Origin: Holzapfeliella floricola DSM 23037 = JCM 16512
GTDB taxonomy: Bacteria > Bacillota > Bacilli > Lactobacillales > Lactobacillaceae
Direction of reading: 5' to 3'
Assembly (NCBI RefSeq): GCF_001436605.1
Contig: NZ_AYZL01000020.1
Location: 1-64,000, forward strand
Length of the DNA: 64,000 bases
This document shows, one piece after another, positions 20,291 through 29,302 of this stretch. The position numbers and the translations under genes were made by a program. Position 1 is the stretch's first letter; each line of letters starts with the position of its first letter. The notes under the pieces were generated by a model. The model had not been told where the DNA came from. It searched no databases and saw only the letters and a list, made by a program, of their open reading frames with translations.

Positions 20291-20315
20291 AAAACATAGT
20301 AATGGAGGGATTTTT

Positions 20316-21158
20316 GTGAGTTTAGATTGGGGTAATATCATTACCTGGCACAATTTTTTAAGTGTAGTCGATATTTTTATCGTTTGGTATGTTTTGTATC
20401 GATTAATTACACTGGTTAAAGGTACAAAAGCTGTTCAATTAGTTAAAGGATTGGCCGTAATTGTAGTTGTGCAAATTGCAAGTTCGATTTTTAAATTGGA
20501 CACGGTTAATTACGTTGTCAACCAAATAATGGTTTGGGGAGTTATCGGGATTATTATTATTTTCCAACCTGAAATCAGACGTGGATTAGAGCACATTGGT
20601 CGAACACCTATTTTAGGCTCTCGTTCTCAAATGGCTCAAAAAACGGGCGAAAAATTTGTGAAAGAATTAGACAAATCGATTCAATATATGTCAAAAAGAC
20701 GTATTGGTGCGTTGATTAGTATTCAGCAAAATACAGGACTTGATGATTATATTGAGACAGGTATCCCATTAGATGCTGATATTACAGGTGAATTATTGAT
20801 TAATATTTTCATTCCAAACACACCACTTCATGATGGAGCTGTTATTGTTAAAGACGGTAAACTGGCTGTAGCTGCTGCTTATTTACCACTATCAGATAGT
20901 AATATTATTCCTAAAAAATTAGGGACAAGACATCGAGCAGCAGTAGGGATATCAGAAGTGACAGATGCAATTACCATTGTCGTTTCTGAAGAGACTGGTG
21001 GCGTAACAATTACTAGAAATAGCCAATTGATGGTTGATTTGACTCGCGAAGATTATTTAAAGTATTTAAGAGCACAGTTTGTTCCAGAAACAGATATTAA
21101 AACATCTTGGTGGGACCGTGTAATTGATCGTTTTTGGAAATGGGGGTCAAATAAATAA
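20316..21158 (+). CDS. cdaA: Diadenylate cyclase CdaA
   Basis: Makes cyclic di-AMP from two ATP at the membrane. c-di-AMP controls potassium and osmolyte uptake and is usually essential. The 280-residue protein has three N-terminal membrane segments (to about residue 85) and a DAC domain with the catalytic DGA (PLHDGAVIVKDG) and the RHRAAVG motif. The start is GTG at 20316, after GGAGGG. It overlaps cdaR by one base (TAATG). The cdaA-cdaR-glmM order is conserved across Firmicutes. Confidence 0.96.
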   Translation: MSLDWGNIITWHNFLSVVDIFIVWYVLYRLITLVKGTKAVQLVKGLAVIVVVQIASSIFKLDTVNYVVNQIMVWGVIGIIIIFQPEIRRGLEHIGRTPILGSRSQMAQKTGEKFVKELDKSIQYMSKRRIGALISIQQNTGLDDYIETGIPLDADITGELLINIFIPNTPLHDGAVIVKDGKLAVAAAYLPLSDSNIIPKKLGTRHRAAVGISEVTDAITIVVSEETGGVTITRNSQLMVDLTREDYLKYLRAQFVPETDIKTSWWDRVIDRFWKWGSNK

Positions 21159-22111
21159 TGCGCAAGTTTTTAAATAGACCAATTATTTACAAGATATTAG
21201 CATTGTTATTTGCTGTGGGCCTTTACTTTTACGTTCATGATAATAATCTGGGGATTTCAAAAAATATCGCTGAAAATTCGCAGGTTGCTAATACAATGCG
21301 CTCAGCAAGTGTGCCATTGGAACTTGAATTTGACTCTGATAAATATTTTGTAACAGGTTATCCGGAAAAAGTTAATATAAATTTAGATGGTCCTGCTGCT
21401 GTTGTGACTGTGTTACTAAATAACAACAATTTTAAAGTATTTGCAGATTTAAGTTCATTAGGTGTAGGAACACATCAAGTGAAGTTACAACAATCAGGCA
21501 TCAATAATCAAATCACAACAAAAATATCACCCGAGACGATTACAGTGAACATTCAGCCAAGAGGTGCGGTGACATTGCCAATTCAACCATCTTTTAATAA
21601 AGCAAGCATTGCATCAGGTTACAATATTGGGATTCCCCAGCTTTCTCCAGATACTGTAAGCGTGACGGGACCTCAATCTGAAATTGCTAAGATTTCACGA
21701 ATTGAAGCACACTTGAATTTGCCACCAAATGTCAAAGAGACAGTTGAACAACAAGTTATGTTACAAGCTCTTGATGCTAATGGCAATCAAGTCAATGTGG
21801 TGTTAAATCCGGAAACTACGCATGTTCAATTACCCATTAATTTACCAAGCAAAGAAGTAAATTTAAAATTTAACTTGAAGAATCCATCTGATAAACTCAA
21901 TTATGAGGTGACTTCAAACAATTCAAAAGTTAAAGTATTTGCACCTCAAGCAGTATTAGATGGATTAGATGAGGTTAATGTTTCAGTAGATGTTGCGAAT
22001 GTTAAAGATGTTACAGAGCAGGATTTGAAAATTGAATTACCGACAGGTATCATGGGAGTAACTCCAGATACTACTCACATTAAAATAAATCCAACAAATA
22101 AAGAATCATAA
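21158..22111 (+). CDS. cdaR: CdaA regulator CdaR (YbbR domains)
   Basis: A membrane-anchored protein that binds CdaA and modulates c-di-AMP synthesis. The 317-residue product has one N-terminal membrane segment (residues 8-26, ending YFYVHDN) and about three extracellular YbbR repeats. These are seen as recurring stretches of the form VNINLDGPAAVV, VSVTGPQSEIA and VKVFAPQAVLD. It is translationally coupled to cdaA; glmM follows after 39 bp. Confidence 0.92.
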   Translation: MRKFLNRPIIYKILALLFAVGLYFYVHDNNLGISKNIAENSQVANTMRSASVPLELEFDSDKYFVTGYPEKVNINLDGPAAVVTVLLNNNNFKVFADLSSLGVGTHQVKLQQSGINNQITTKISPETITVNIQPRGAVTLPIQPSFNKASIASGYNIGIPQLSPDTVSVTGPQSEIAKISRIEAHLNLPPNVKETVEQQVMLQALDANGNQVNVVLNPETTHVQLPINLPSKEVNLKFNLKNPSDKLNYEVTSNNSKVKVFAPQAVLDGLDEVNVSVDVANVKDVTEQDLKIELPTGIMGVTPDTTHIKINPTNKES

Positions 22112-22150
22112 TTGAATGCCAAGGCATAAAAAAGAAAGGTTGTTAAATCA

Positions 22151-23506
22151 ATGACTAAATATTTTGGAACAGATGGTGTACGAGGTGTTGCTAATAAAGA
22201 ACTAACACCTGAACTAGCCTTTAAATTAGGAAGAGCCGGAGGTTATGTTTTAACAAAACATAAAGCCGAGGGAACAGAACGTCCAAAAGTTTTAGTAGGT
22301 CGTGATACTAGAATATCAGGGGAGATGCTTCAGTACGCATTAATTTCGGGTCTTTTATCTGTCGGGATTGAAGTTTTAGAATTAGGTGTTGTTACAACAC
22401 CAGCTGTTGCTTATCTTGTTAAAGTTCAAGGAGCAGATGCCGGAATCATGATTTCGGCTTCTCATAATCCAGCTCAAGATAATGGAATCAAGTTCTTTGG
22501 CGGTGATGGGTATAAGTTGTCAGACGATACAGAAGCTGAAATCGAAGAGTACTTAGAAAACCCTGTAGATGACTTACCAAGACCCTCAGCAGAAAAATTG
22601 GGTCATTTAGAAGATTATCCTGAAGGTGCAGCAAAATACTTACAATTTATTGAACAAACTATTCCAGAAGATTTGGATGGGTTAAAAGTTGTTGTTGATG
22701 GTGCTAATGGTTCAACAAGTGCTTTGGTCAATCGTTTATTTGCTGACGTTGATGCTGACTTTATCGCAATCAACGCCAGTCCAGACGGAATTAACATTAA
22801 TAAGAATGCCGGATCAACTCATCCAGAATTATTAAAAGAATCTGTTTTAGAAAACAAAGCGCAAGCTGGGCTAGCTTTTGATGGTGATGGCGATCGCTGT
22901 ATTGCAGTTGATGAAAATGGTGATTTGGTCGATGGAGACAAAATCATGTACATTATTGCTGCATTTATGAAAGAGCGTGGTCGTCTTAAAAAAGATACTG
23001 TTGTCACAACAGTAATGAGTAACATTGGCTTATACAAAGCTTTTGATGAATTAGATATTGATTATGTAAAAACCGCTGTTGGTGATCGTCATGTTGTTGA
23101 AGAAATTAGAGAACATGGTTATAACATTGGTGGTGAACAATCAGGTCATGTTGTCTTATTTGATTACCATAATACAGGTGATGGAATGTTAACTGGTTTA
23201 CAATTACTTTATGTAATGAAAGCAACGGGAAAGAGTTTAAGTGAATTAGCTGCACCAGTGAAAATTTACCCACAAAAACTAGTTAATGTGAAAGTTACAG
23301 ATAAAAACGCTTGGAAAGGTAATGATAAAATTCAAGCAATTATTGCCGAAGTTGAATCAGAAATGGGTTCAAACGGGCGTGTTCTTGTTCGTCCTAGCGG
23401 GACAGAGTCTTTACTTCGTGTAATGGCAGAAGCGCCAACAGAAGAATTAGTACATAGTTATGTAGATCGAATTGTAGATGTTGTCGAAGACCAAATTGGA
23501 CTATAA
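22151..23506 (+). CDS. glmM: Phosphoglucosamine mutase
   Basis: Converts glucosamine-6-phosphate to glucosamine-1-phosphate for UDP-GlcNAc synthesis. The 451-residue protein has [13 protein letters not shown], the phosphoserine loop [14 protein letters not shown] (Ser near residue 101), the metal-binding DGDGDR and the sugar loop GGEQSGH. The C-terminal phosphate-binding [12 protein letters not shown] is also present. In other Firmicutes GlmM binds and inhibits CdaA, which fits the shared operon. A terminator follows, so glmS is separate. Confidence 0.97.
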   Translation: MTKYFGTDGVRGVANKELTPELAFKLGRAGGYVLTKHKAEGTERPKVLVGRDTRISGEMLQYALISGLLSVGIEVLELGVVTTPAVAYLVKVQGADAGIMISASHNPAQDNGIKFFGGDGYKLSDDTEAEIEEYLENPVDDLPRPSAEKLGHLEDYPEGAAKYLQFIEQTIPEDLDGLKVVVDGANGSTSALVNRLFADVDADFIAINASPDGININKNAGSTHPELLKESVLENKAQAGLAFDGDGDRCIAVDENGDLVDGDKIMYIIAAFMKERGRLKKDTVVTTVMSNIGLYKAFDELDIDYVKTAVGDRHVVEEIREHGYNIGGEQSGHVVLFDYHNTGDGMLTGLQLLYVMKATGKSLSELAAPVKIYPQKLVNVKVTDKNAWKGNDKIQAIIAEVESEMGSNGRVLVRPSGTESLLRVMAEAPTEELVHSYVDRIVDVVEDQIGL

Positions 23507-23537
23507 AAAGAACTAGCGAAATGCTAGTTCTTTTTTA
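23507..23537 (+). terminator. Terminator of cdaA-cdaR-glmM
   Basis: AAAGAACTAGC pairs with GCTAGTTCTTT across a 5-nt loop, ending in a T-run. Confidence 0.9.
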
Positions 23538-23578
23538 TTTAAATTTTATTTAATCTATACCAATTATGAAATAATTTG

Positions 23579-23607
23579 TTGACTTTTAATTACACAATAA
23601 CTACAAT
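23579..23607 (+). promoter_or_regulatory. Promoter P1 of glmS
   Basis: TTGACT (23579-23584) and TACAAT (23602-23607) are 17 bp apart. The leader to the glmS start would be about 80 nt, too short for a glmS ribozyme. Confidence 0.75.
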
Positions 23608-23652
23608 TGTCATTGTAACGTACTTTTAACAAGTATAAAAAACAAAAATAAC

Positions 23653-23676
23653 TGGTATAATCGATATATACCAATT
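23653..23676 (+). promoter_or_regulatory. Second promoter element of glmS with repeated TATACCA boxes
   Basis: TGG-TATAAT (23653-23661) is an extended -10, 35 bp before the start. It overlaps an inverted repeat TGGTATA...TATACCA (23653-23673). The 10-mer TATACCAATT at 23667-23676 also occurs at 23556-23565, upstream of P1. The repeats could be operator sites, but the regulator is unknown. Confidence 0.5.
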
Positions 23677-23695
23677 CATAGAGGAGTTCAATAGT

Positions 23696-25510
23696 ATGTG
23701 TGGAATCGTGGGAGTCGTTGGGAATGAAAACGCCACAGACATTTTAGTTAATGGCTTAACTAAATTAGAATACCGAGGCTATGATTCAGCTGGTATTTAC
23801 GTTAATAATCAAAATAATCAAGATTTTTTAGTTAAAGCAACTGGAAAAATTAAAGAATTAAAAAATAAAATCACACCTGAAGTAAAGGGATCTATTGGAA
23901 TTGGGCACACACGTTGGGCTACACATGGTATTCCAACTATTGAAAATGCTCATCCACATCTATCAAATGATGATCGTTTTTATTTAGTTCATAATGGTGT
24001 AATTAATAACTATCAAGAATTAAGAGATGACTACTTAGCCGATGTCAAGTTTCATAGTCAAACCGATACTGAAGTTGTCGTACAATTAGTGGATCGCTTC
24101 GTTGTCGATGAAGGTCTAGATACTTTTACGGCCTTTCAAAAAGTTCTTCACTTAATTGATGGTTCATATGCCTTTTTATTAGTGGACCGCCAAAACCCAG
24201 AAACGTTATATGTTGCCAAAAGAAAAAGTCCATTGTTACTGGGACTTGCTCAAGGGTTTAATGTGGTGACAAGTGATGCTATGGCAATGCTTGATCAAAC
24301 TAAGGATTTCGTTGAGTTAAACGATGGCGAAGTAGTGATTTTAACCCAAGATGATTACCAAATATTCAATGAAAATAATCAAGAAGTTAAACGTGATTCG
24401 TATCACTTATCTGTTGATTCAGAAGCAGCTTCAAAAGGGACTTATCCTCACTTTATGTTAAAAGAAATTGACGAACAACCTTCTGTAATGAGAAGAATTA
24501 GTCAAGAGTATTTCTCTTCAAAAGGGGAAGTAGAAGTAGATGAAAATATTGTCAATAGCATTTTAGATAGCGATCGAATCTATATTGTTGCTGCAGGAAC
24601 AAGTTATCATGCAGGACTTGTTGGACAAAAAATTATTGAAAAATTAGCTGGTATTCCAGTTGAAGTCCATGTTGCTAGTGAGTTTGGTTACTATCCACCG
24701 ATTTTATCTAGAAAGCCATTCTTTATTTTCTTATCTCAATCTGGTGAAACTGCTGATAGTCGTCAAGTATTGTCTGAAGTGAATAAAAAAGGTCATCCAA
24801 GTTTAACAATCACAAACGTTGACCGTTCAACCTTATCTCGTGAAGCAACTTATACAATGTTACTTCATGCAGGACCTGAGATTTCAGTTGCTTCTACTAA
24901 AGCATATACTGCGCAGATTGCTGTACAAGCTGTTTTAGCTAAAGCATTAAGCGAAAAATCTAACTACGAAAGTGGCAAACAATTTGATTTACAAACACAA
25001 TTAGCTTTAGTTGCTAATGGGATGCAAGAAATTGTAGATGAAAAGCAGTTGTTAGATGATATGAGCCGCCGTATTTTGACTGATGCCGACAATGCTTTTT
25101 ATATTGGTCGTGGAATTGATTATAATGTGGCACTTGAAGCAGCATTGAAATTAAAAGAAATTTCATATATCCATACTGAAGGATTCGCTGCTGGTGAATT
25201 AAAGCATGGAACAATAGCTTTGATTGAAGAAGGAACGCCTGTTATTGGATTTATCACAGATAAGTTAAGTGCTGGTCATACTAGAAGTAATCTTCAAGAA
25301 GTGCTATCTCGTGGAGCAGAGGTATTTACAATCTCTATGAAGCGTGTCGCAAATGAAAATGATGGTATTATTTTACCTGATGTAGATACGCTATTAACAC
25401 CGCTATTGAGCGTTATTCCCGCTCAACTAATTGCTTACTATACAAGTTTAAACCGCGGACATGACGTTGACCAACCTCGTAACTTAGCTAAATCAGTAAC
25501 TGTTGAATAA
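23696..25510 (+). CDS. glmS: Glutamine-fructose-6-phosphate aminotransferase (isomerizing)
   Basis: Makes glucosamine-6-phosphate from fructose-6-phosphate and glutamine, the entry to amino-sugar synthesis. The 604-residue protein begins MCGIVGVVG, so the catalytic Cys is exposed after Met removal. The N-terminal glutaminase domain includes GHTRWATHG. Two SIS sugar-isomerase domains follow (AAGTSYHAGLVG and SQSGETADS; FYIGRGIDY), and it ends KSVTVE. No ribozyme lies upstream, so control is probably transcriptional. Confidence 0.97.
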   Translation: MCGIVGVVGNENATDILVNGLTKLEYRGYDSAGIYVNNQNNQDFLVKATGKIKELKNKITPEVKGSIGIGHTRWATHGIPTIENAHPHLSNDDRFYLVHNGVINNYQELRDDYLADVKFHSQTDTEVVVQLVDRFVVDEGLDTFTAFQKVLHLIDGSYAFLLVDRQNPETLYVAKRKSPLLLGLAQGFNVVTSDAMAMLDQTKDFVELNDGEVVILTQDDYQIFNENNQEVKRDSYHLSVDSEAASKGTYPHFMLKEIDEQPSVMRRISQEYFSSKGEVEVDENIVNSILDSDRIYIVAAGTSYHAGLVGQKIIEKLAGIPVEVHVASEFGYYPPILSRKPFFIFLSQSGETADSRQVLSEVNKKGHPSLTITNVDRSTLSREATYTMLLHAGPEISVASTKAYTAQIAVQAVLAKALSEKSNYESGKQFDLQTQLALVANGMQEIVDEKQLLDDMSRRILTDADNAFYIGRGIDYNVALEAALKLKEISYIHTEGFAAGELKHGTIALIEEGTPVIGFITDKLSAGHTRSNLQEVLSRGAEVFTISMKRVANENDGIILPDVDTLLTPLLSVIPAQLIAYYTSLNRGHDVDQPRNLAKSVTVE

Positions 25511-25512
25511 TA

Positions 25513-25551
25513 AAAAAAGCAAAGCCTCTTGAAAGAGTGCTTTGCTTTTTT
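25513..25551. terminator. Bidirectional terminator
   Basis: GCAAAGC-CTCTT pairs with AAGAG-GCTTTGC (one bulged T), flanked by A and T runs. It is shared by glmS and the convergent queT. Confidence 0.85.
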
Positions 25552-25562
25552 GTATTAGTTAT

Positions 25563-26069
25563 TTATGAATTGGTTTTATTTTCATTTCTGAAAAAATGTG
25601 TTTTCTCTTCAATAATTCCAAATAATACTGCACCAATTAACATCATAGCAAACTGTGTTACCATTAAAGTACCATAAGTAATCCAAAAAGGTGCGCTTGC
25701 AAACCAATATAATTCAGCCGCAATCATGAACATGCTGATAGCTCCGATAAAAGGAGTGATTAGCAATTTAGTCCAGTAATTTTTGATTTTTTTAGCAATT
25801 AAATAACTGACACCCGTCATTACTAAAGTGTTGGCTGTCCCTATTCCCATATCGATAAGGGCATTAGGGCTTGAAATGAGGTTGAATAAAAAGCAACCGA
25901 TGGTAATTCCCCATACGTATCTTTTATTAAAAACAGCGATAGGGTTAGTTATTTCCGCAACTCTAAATTGAAGCGGACCAAAGGAAACTGGTTGAAATAA
26001 AAACCCCAATGCAAGGTAAATTGCTGTTACAAGCGCTGTCTTAGTTAGACTAACGACGTTTTGATTCAT
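25563..26069 (-). CDS. queT: QueT family queuosine-precursor transporter
   Basis: A 168-residue membrane protein with about five hydrophobic segments and the family features LGFLFQPVSFGPLQFRVAE and ALIDMGIGTANTLV. QueT-family proteins are the predicted integral component of an importer for queuosine precursors such as preQ1. The start is ATG at 26069, 10 bases after AGGAG. A longer frame to 26117 would read through the riboswitch and is not real. The preQ1-I riboswitch just upstream independently supports the assignment. It is monocistronic. Confidence 0.9.
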   Translation of the reverse strand: MNQNVVSLTKTALVTAIYLALGFLFQPVSFGPLQFRVAEITNPIAVFNKRYVWGITIGCFLFNLISSPNALIDMGIGTANTLVMTGVSYLIAKKIKNYWTKLLITPFIGAISMFMIAAELYWFASAPFWITYGTLMVTQFAMMLIGAVLFGIIEEKTHFFRNENKTNS

Positions 26070-26079
26070 AATATAGTCA

Positions 26080-26117
26080 CTCCTAGTTTTTTTATGTGGG
26101 ATGGTTTCGAACCACAA
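26080..26117 (-). promoter_or_regulatory. PreQ1-I riboswitch controlling queT translation
   Basis: On the minus strand the leader has stem P1 (TGTGG paired with CCACA), a C-rich loop starting TTCGAAACC, and the A-rich tail TAAAAAAACTAGGAG. This is the preQ1 class I consensus. The tail runs into the ribosome site AGGAG. Loop CC could pair with its GG in the pseudoknot, so preQ1 would hide the site and stop translation. No terminator is seen. Confidence 0.88.
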
Positions 26118-26135
26118 AATTCAAAACATTAATAT

Positions 26136-26164
26136 AATATACACGATTTTTAAATTTTTGACAA
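26136..26164 (-). promoter_or_regulatory. Promoter of queT
   Basis: On the minus strand TTGTCA (26164-26159) and TATATT (26141-26136) are 17 bp apart. The start of transcription falls about 10 bases before the riboswitch. Confidence 0.75.
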
Positions 26165-26182
26165 ATATATTGTTTATGGTCT

Positions 26183-26217
26183 TGCTCTTAAACTAATCTT
26201 TTGCTATCCTAGGATAG
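26183..26217 (+). promoter_or_regulatory. Probable yebC promoter overlapping a 14-bp palindrome
   Basis: TTGCTC (26183-26188) and an extended -10, TGC-TATCCT (26202-26210), are 16 bp apart. The -10 is part of the perfect palindrome CTATCCTAGGATAG (26204-26217). A protein bound there would block the promoter. Confidence 0.5.
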
Positions 26218-26250
26218 GTTAAATCTATTATTCTGAAAGAGGGATACAAC

Positions 26251-26985
26251 ATGTCAGGACATTCAAAATGGCATAACATTCAAGGTCGTAAGAATGCACA
26301 AGATGCTAAACGTGGAAAAATTTTCCAAAAACTTTCAAAAGAAATTTACATGGCAGCTCGTAATGGTGATATAGATCCAACAAATAATCCAGCACTACGT
26401 CTGGTAATGGATAAAGCCCGTTCAGCTAACATGCCTAAAGATAATATTCAACGTGCCATTAAAAAAGCACAAGGTGGCGACGGTGAAAGTTACGATGAAG
26501 TAACCTACGAAGGATACGGCCCAGGTGGTGTTGCAGTATTTGTTGAAACATTGACAGATAACAAAAACCGTACAGCGACATCTGTTCGTTTAAACTTCTC
26601 ACGTAACGGTGGAACTTTAGGAGAACCAGGCTCAGTTGCTTACATGTTTGATCGTAAGGGTTACCTGGTAATTGATCGTTCAACAACAGATGTTGAAGAA
26701 GATGATTTGTTGCTTGAAATCATGGATGCAGGTGCAGAAGACTTACAAACAAGTGATGACGCATTTGAAATCTATACAGGTGCAAAAGAATTTACAGATG
26801 TTCGTGATGCTTTAGAATCTGCTGGATATGAATTGGCAAATTCTGAATTGACAATGATTCCACAAAATAAAATGGCAGTTCCAGAAGAAAAACAAGAACA
26901 ATTTGAGCGTATGATTGATGCTCTAGAAGATAATGACGATGTTCAAAATGTTTACACTGCTGCTGAAGATGAAGATGACGAATAA
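26251..26985 (+). CDS. yebC: YebC/PmpR family protein
   Basis: A 244-residue protein with the canonical start [21 protein letters not shown], the stretch [18 protein letters not shown] and the acidic C-terminus of the family. Members have been described as DNA-binding regulators and, more recently, as factors that help ribosomes through difficult sequences such as polyproline. It is monocistronic, with a possible operator palindrome over its promoter. Confidence 0.95.
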   Translation: MSGHSKWHNIQGRKNAQDAKRGKIFQKLSKEIYMAARNGDIDPTNNPALRLVMDKARSANMPKDNIQRAIKKAQGGDGESYDEVTYEGYGPGGVAVFVETLTDNKNRTATSVRLNFSRNGGTLGEPGSVAYMFDRKGYLVIDRSTTDVEEDDLLLEIMDAGAEDLQTSDDAFEIYTGAKEFTDVRDALESAGYELANSELTMIPQNKMAVPEEKQEQFERMIDALEDNDDVQNVYTAAEDEDDE

Positions 26986-27012
26986 AAAATAGCCGAAAGG
27001 CTTATTTTTTTT
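26985..27012 (+). terminator. Probable terminator of yebC
   Basis: A short stem (AAATA-GCC with GGC-TATTT, one bulged T) around GAAA, ending in eight T. Confidence 0.55.
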
Positions 27013-27076
27013 GCCTAAAATGTGATTTGAGAAAATTGGCGTAATTAATGCTATCAATAATCGAAAGGAATTAGTT

Positions 27077-28048
27077 ATGACACTATCTATCGAATCACTC
27101 AATCTAGTAAAAGAAGCAGTGAAGCATAAAGCACAAGATTTATATCTTCTGCCGAGTAAAAGTTATTATAGAATTTGTTATAAGTACAACAATGAATTTA
27201 AGTTCTTAAGAAAAATGCCTAAAAATGATGCACAATTAATTATTAATCAATTAAAATACGTAGCAAAGTTAGATATTGCTGAGCATCGGCGTCCCCAAAA
27301 TGGAAGTTTTAATTTGGACGACTACCCAGACACTGGTTTTCGAATAGCTACATTATCGGACTATGAAAGCCAAGAATCAATGGTAGTGCGGATAATTTAT
27401 TCTGAAAATACTCAACGTTATTTTTTTCCTGAACAATTAAATCAGTTAAAAAATCTGGCGACTAAGAGAGGTCTAATTGTGTTTTCTGGACCTGTTGGCT
27501 CAGGTAAAACAACAACTATGTATGAAATTGCTAAGTCTCTTATTCCTGAAAAGATGGTTATGACAATTGAAGATCCTGTCGAGATTAAAAATTCTGACTT
27601 TTTTCAAGTTCAAGTCAATGAACAAGTTCAAATGTCTTATGAAGATTTATTAAAAGCAGCATTAAGGCATCGACCAGATGTCTTAATTGTGGGTGAAATA
27701 AGAGATAGTAAGACGGCACAAGTTGCAATAGAAGCAGCACTAAGTGGGCACCTAGTACTGGCAACAATTCATGCTAAAAGTACGTACGGTATTATTGAAA
27801 GGTTTAAACAATTAGGAGTTGAGACTAGTCAATTACAAAATACCTTAAATTGTATATGCTATCAAAGATTATTACCGAATATTAAGTATCAACTAGCTTG
27901 TTTAATCGATATTTTAGTTCCACAAAAAAAGTATGACTACCAAAAATCTCAATATCAAAATTATTACTTATGGCAAAATCATCTTCAAAATATTTATGAT
28001 CTGGGGTATATAGATGAAAAAACTTTTATCACATACCAAGAAGGGTGA
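27077..28048 (+). CDS. comGA: Competence pseudopilus ATPase ComGA
   Basis: The cytoplasmic traffic ATPase that powers assembly of the DNA-uptake pseudopilus. The 323-residue protein has Walker A GPVGSGKTTTMYEIA (about residue 140), an Asp box in TIEDPVEI, Walker B DVLIVGEIRDS and a His box (LATIHAKST). Length fits streptococcal and enterococcal homologues (about 310-330). It heads a seven-gene operon. I could not find a clear SigX-type box (TACGAATA) or a ComK box upstream. Confidence 0.95.
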   Translation: MTLSIESLNLVKEAVKHKAQDLYLLPSKSYYRICYKYNNEFKFLRKMPKNDAQLIINQLKYVAKLDIAEHRRPQNGSFNLDDYPDTGFRIATLSDYESQESMVVRIIYSENTQRYFFPEQLNQLKNLATKRGLIVFSGPVGSGKTTTMYEIAKSLIPEKMVMTIEDPVEIKNSDFFQVQVNEQVQMSYEDLLKAALRHRPDVLIVGEIRDSKTAQVAIEAALSGHLVLATIHAKSTYGIIERFKQLGVETSQLQNTLNCICYQRLLPNIKYQLACLIDILVPQKKYDYQKSQYQNYYLWQNHLQNIYDLGYIDEKTFITYQEG

Positions 28049-29015
28049 CTCTCAACAATTACTATTTATGAAATACTTGAAAATGTATTTAGAAAGTCAT
28101 TTTTCTTTCAGTGAAGCTATTTCTTTTATAGGTTTACTTTGGCCAAAACAAAGCTTGAAGTGGTTTACTTCAGTTACTTTAGATTTGAAATCAGGTAAAA
28201 ACATCCATGAGTCATTGTTAAAAGCTAAATTTAACAAAATAATTAGTTTTCAAATTCAACTAGCACTACAACAAGGCACACTAGTTGCTTGCTTAGAGCA
28301 ATTAATTACGTTAACTGAACTACAGAATAAACAAATCCAAAAAATCAAGGGGCAGTTATCGTATCCATTTGTTTTATTTGTTTTGACTTTTATAGGGTTC
28401 TTTTTCATTCAACAAACACTAAATTCAGGTTTTTTGGAAAGCCAAACATCACTTGTTGAAGTTTTTGTAGGTTATTTTATATTAATGGCCGTGCTATTTT
28501 TTGTAGTTGTTACTGTTTATTTAATTTATGTAAAACATCATCAAAATATTAAACAACTAAAATTTTTAATGAAATGGCCAGTAGTTGGAAAAATCATGCA
28601 ATTATATATCCATTATACTGTGACATTTAACCTAACTTATTTAGTCGCGAATGACTATCAAATTAGTGAAATTTGTTCTTTTTTTATAAATAGTCAAGAA
28701 GATTCTGTTCAGTCGATATTAGCTACAAGACTAAACAACCATTTGGTAAAAGGGTTGCCACTTAAATCATTTGTTGCTAGAGAGGCTTTTTTACCAGACC
28801 GACTGATTCCTATTATTGAATCCGGCAAAAATCGTCAAGTAAAAAGTCAGCAAATTAAAATTTTAAATCAAATTATTTACAATGAATTATTGTGGCAACT
28901 AAAGCGACTAACACTAAAGATACAGCCTATTTGTTTTATATTAATTGGGTTATTTGTTTTAGGATTATACTTAAAAATATTGATGCCACTGTATGGCACA
29001 TTAAGGAATCTATAA
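28014..29015 (+). CDS. comGB: Competence pseudopilus membrane protein ComGB
   Basis: The polytopic inner-membrane platform of the pseudopilus, type II secretion F family. The 333-residue protein has hydrophobic segments at about residues 118-137, 150-172 and 303-325, with the F-domain pattern LALQQGTLVACLEQL near residue 83. It overlaps comGA by 35 bp, and the next gene starts within its stop (TAATG). Confidence 0.92.
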   Translation: MKKLLSHTKKGDSQQLLFMKYLKMYLESHFSFSEAISFIGLLWPKQSLKWFTSVTLDLKSGKNIHESLLKAKFNKIISFQIQLALQQGTLVACLEQLITLTELQNKQIQKIKGQLSYPFVLFVLTFIGFFFIQQTLNSGFLESQTSLVEVFVGYFILMAVLFFVVVTVYLIYVKHHQNIKQLKFLMKWPVVGKIMQLYIHYTVTFNLTYLVANDYQISEICSFFINSQEDSVQSILATRLNNHLVKGLPLKSFVAREAFLPDRLIPIIESGKNRQVKSQQIKILNQIIYNELLWQLKRLTLKIQPICFILIGLFVLGLYLKILMPLYGTLRNL

Positions 29016-29302
29016 TGAAAAAGAAAACTAAAGGGTTTACGCTAATTGAAATGTGCTTAGTTATTGCTATTATTGCAATTTTAATTTTATTAATCGTACC
29101 TAACATTACACAGCAAAAACAAAAAGCTGAACAAAAAATAGAAGAAGCATTTCAGACGACTTTACAGACACAATTAGAACTACAAAATAAATCAATAATT
29201 AATTTATCGGAGTTAGAGTTGTCGCCGACGCAAAAAGAAAAAGCTAAAGATTATGAAGTATTTGAAGGTATGGTAAGAAAACGTGTTAAAGGTCAGAATT
29301 AG
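29015..29302 (+). CDS. comGC: Major pseudopilin ComGC
   Basis: The main subunit of the competence pseudopilus. The 95-residue prepilin has the type III/IV cleavage motif KGFTLIEMCLVIAIIAILILLIVP, cut after Gly 7 by the prepilin peptidase ComC. A coiled, charged C-terminal half follows. The ATG at 29015 overlaps the comGB stop. A longer in-frame start at 28892 would put 41 residues before the cleavage site and lies in comGB, so it was rejected. Confidence 0.95.
   Translation: MKKKTKGFTLIEMCLVIAIIAILILLIVPNITQQKQKAEQKIEEAFQTTLQTQLELQNKSIINLSELELSPTQKEKAKDYEVFEGMVRKRVKGQN

Noticed and set aside
23538-23695. glmS ribozyme upstream of glmS
   Set aside because: Promoters at 23579 and 23653 leave leaders of about 80 and 30 nt, too short for the ribozyme, and its conserved core was not seen.
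26070-26117. N-terminal extension of the queT product
   Set aside because: This stretch is the preQ1 riboswitch and ribosome site, so the ATG at 26069 is the start.
28892-29014. 41-residue extension of ComGC
   Set aside because: It overlaps comGB and would place a long segment before the prepilin cleavage site; the ATG at 29015 fits all pseudopilins.
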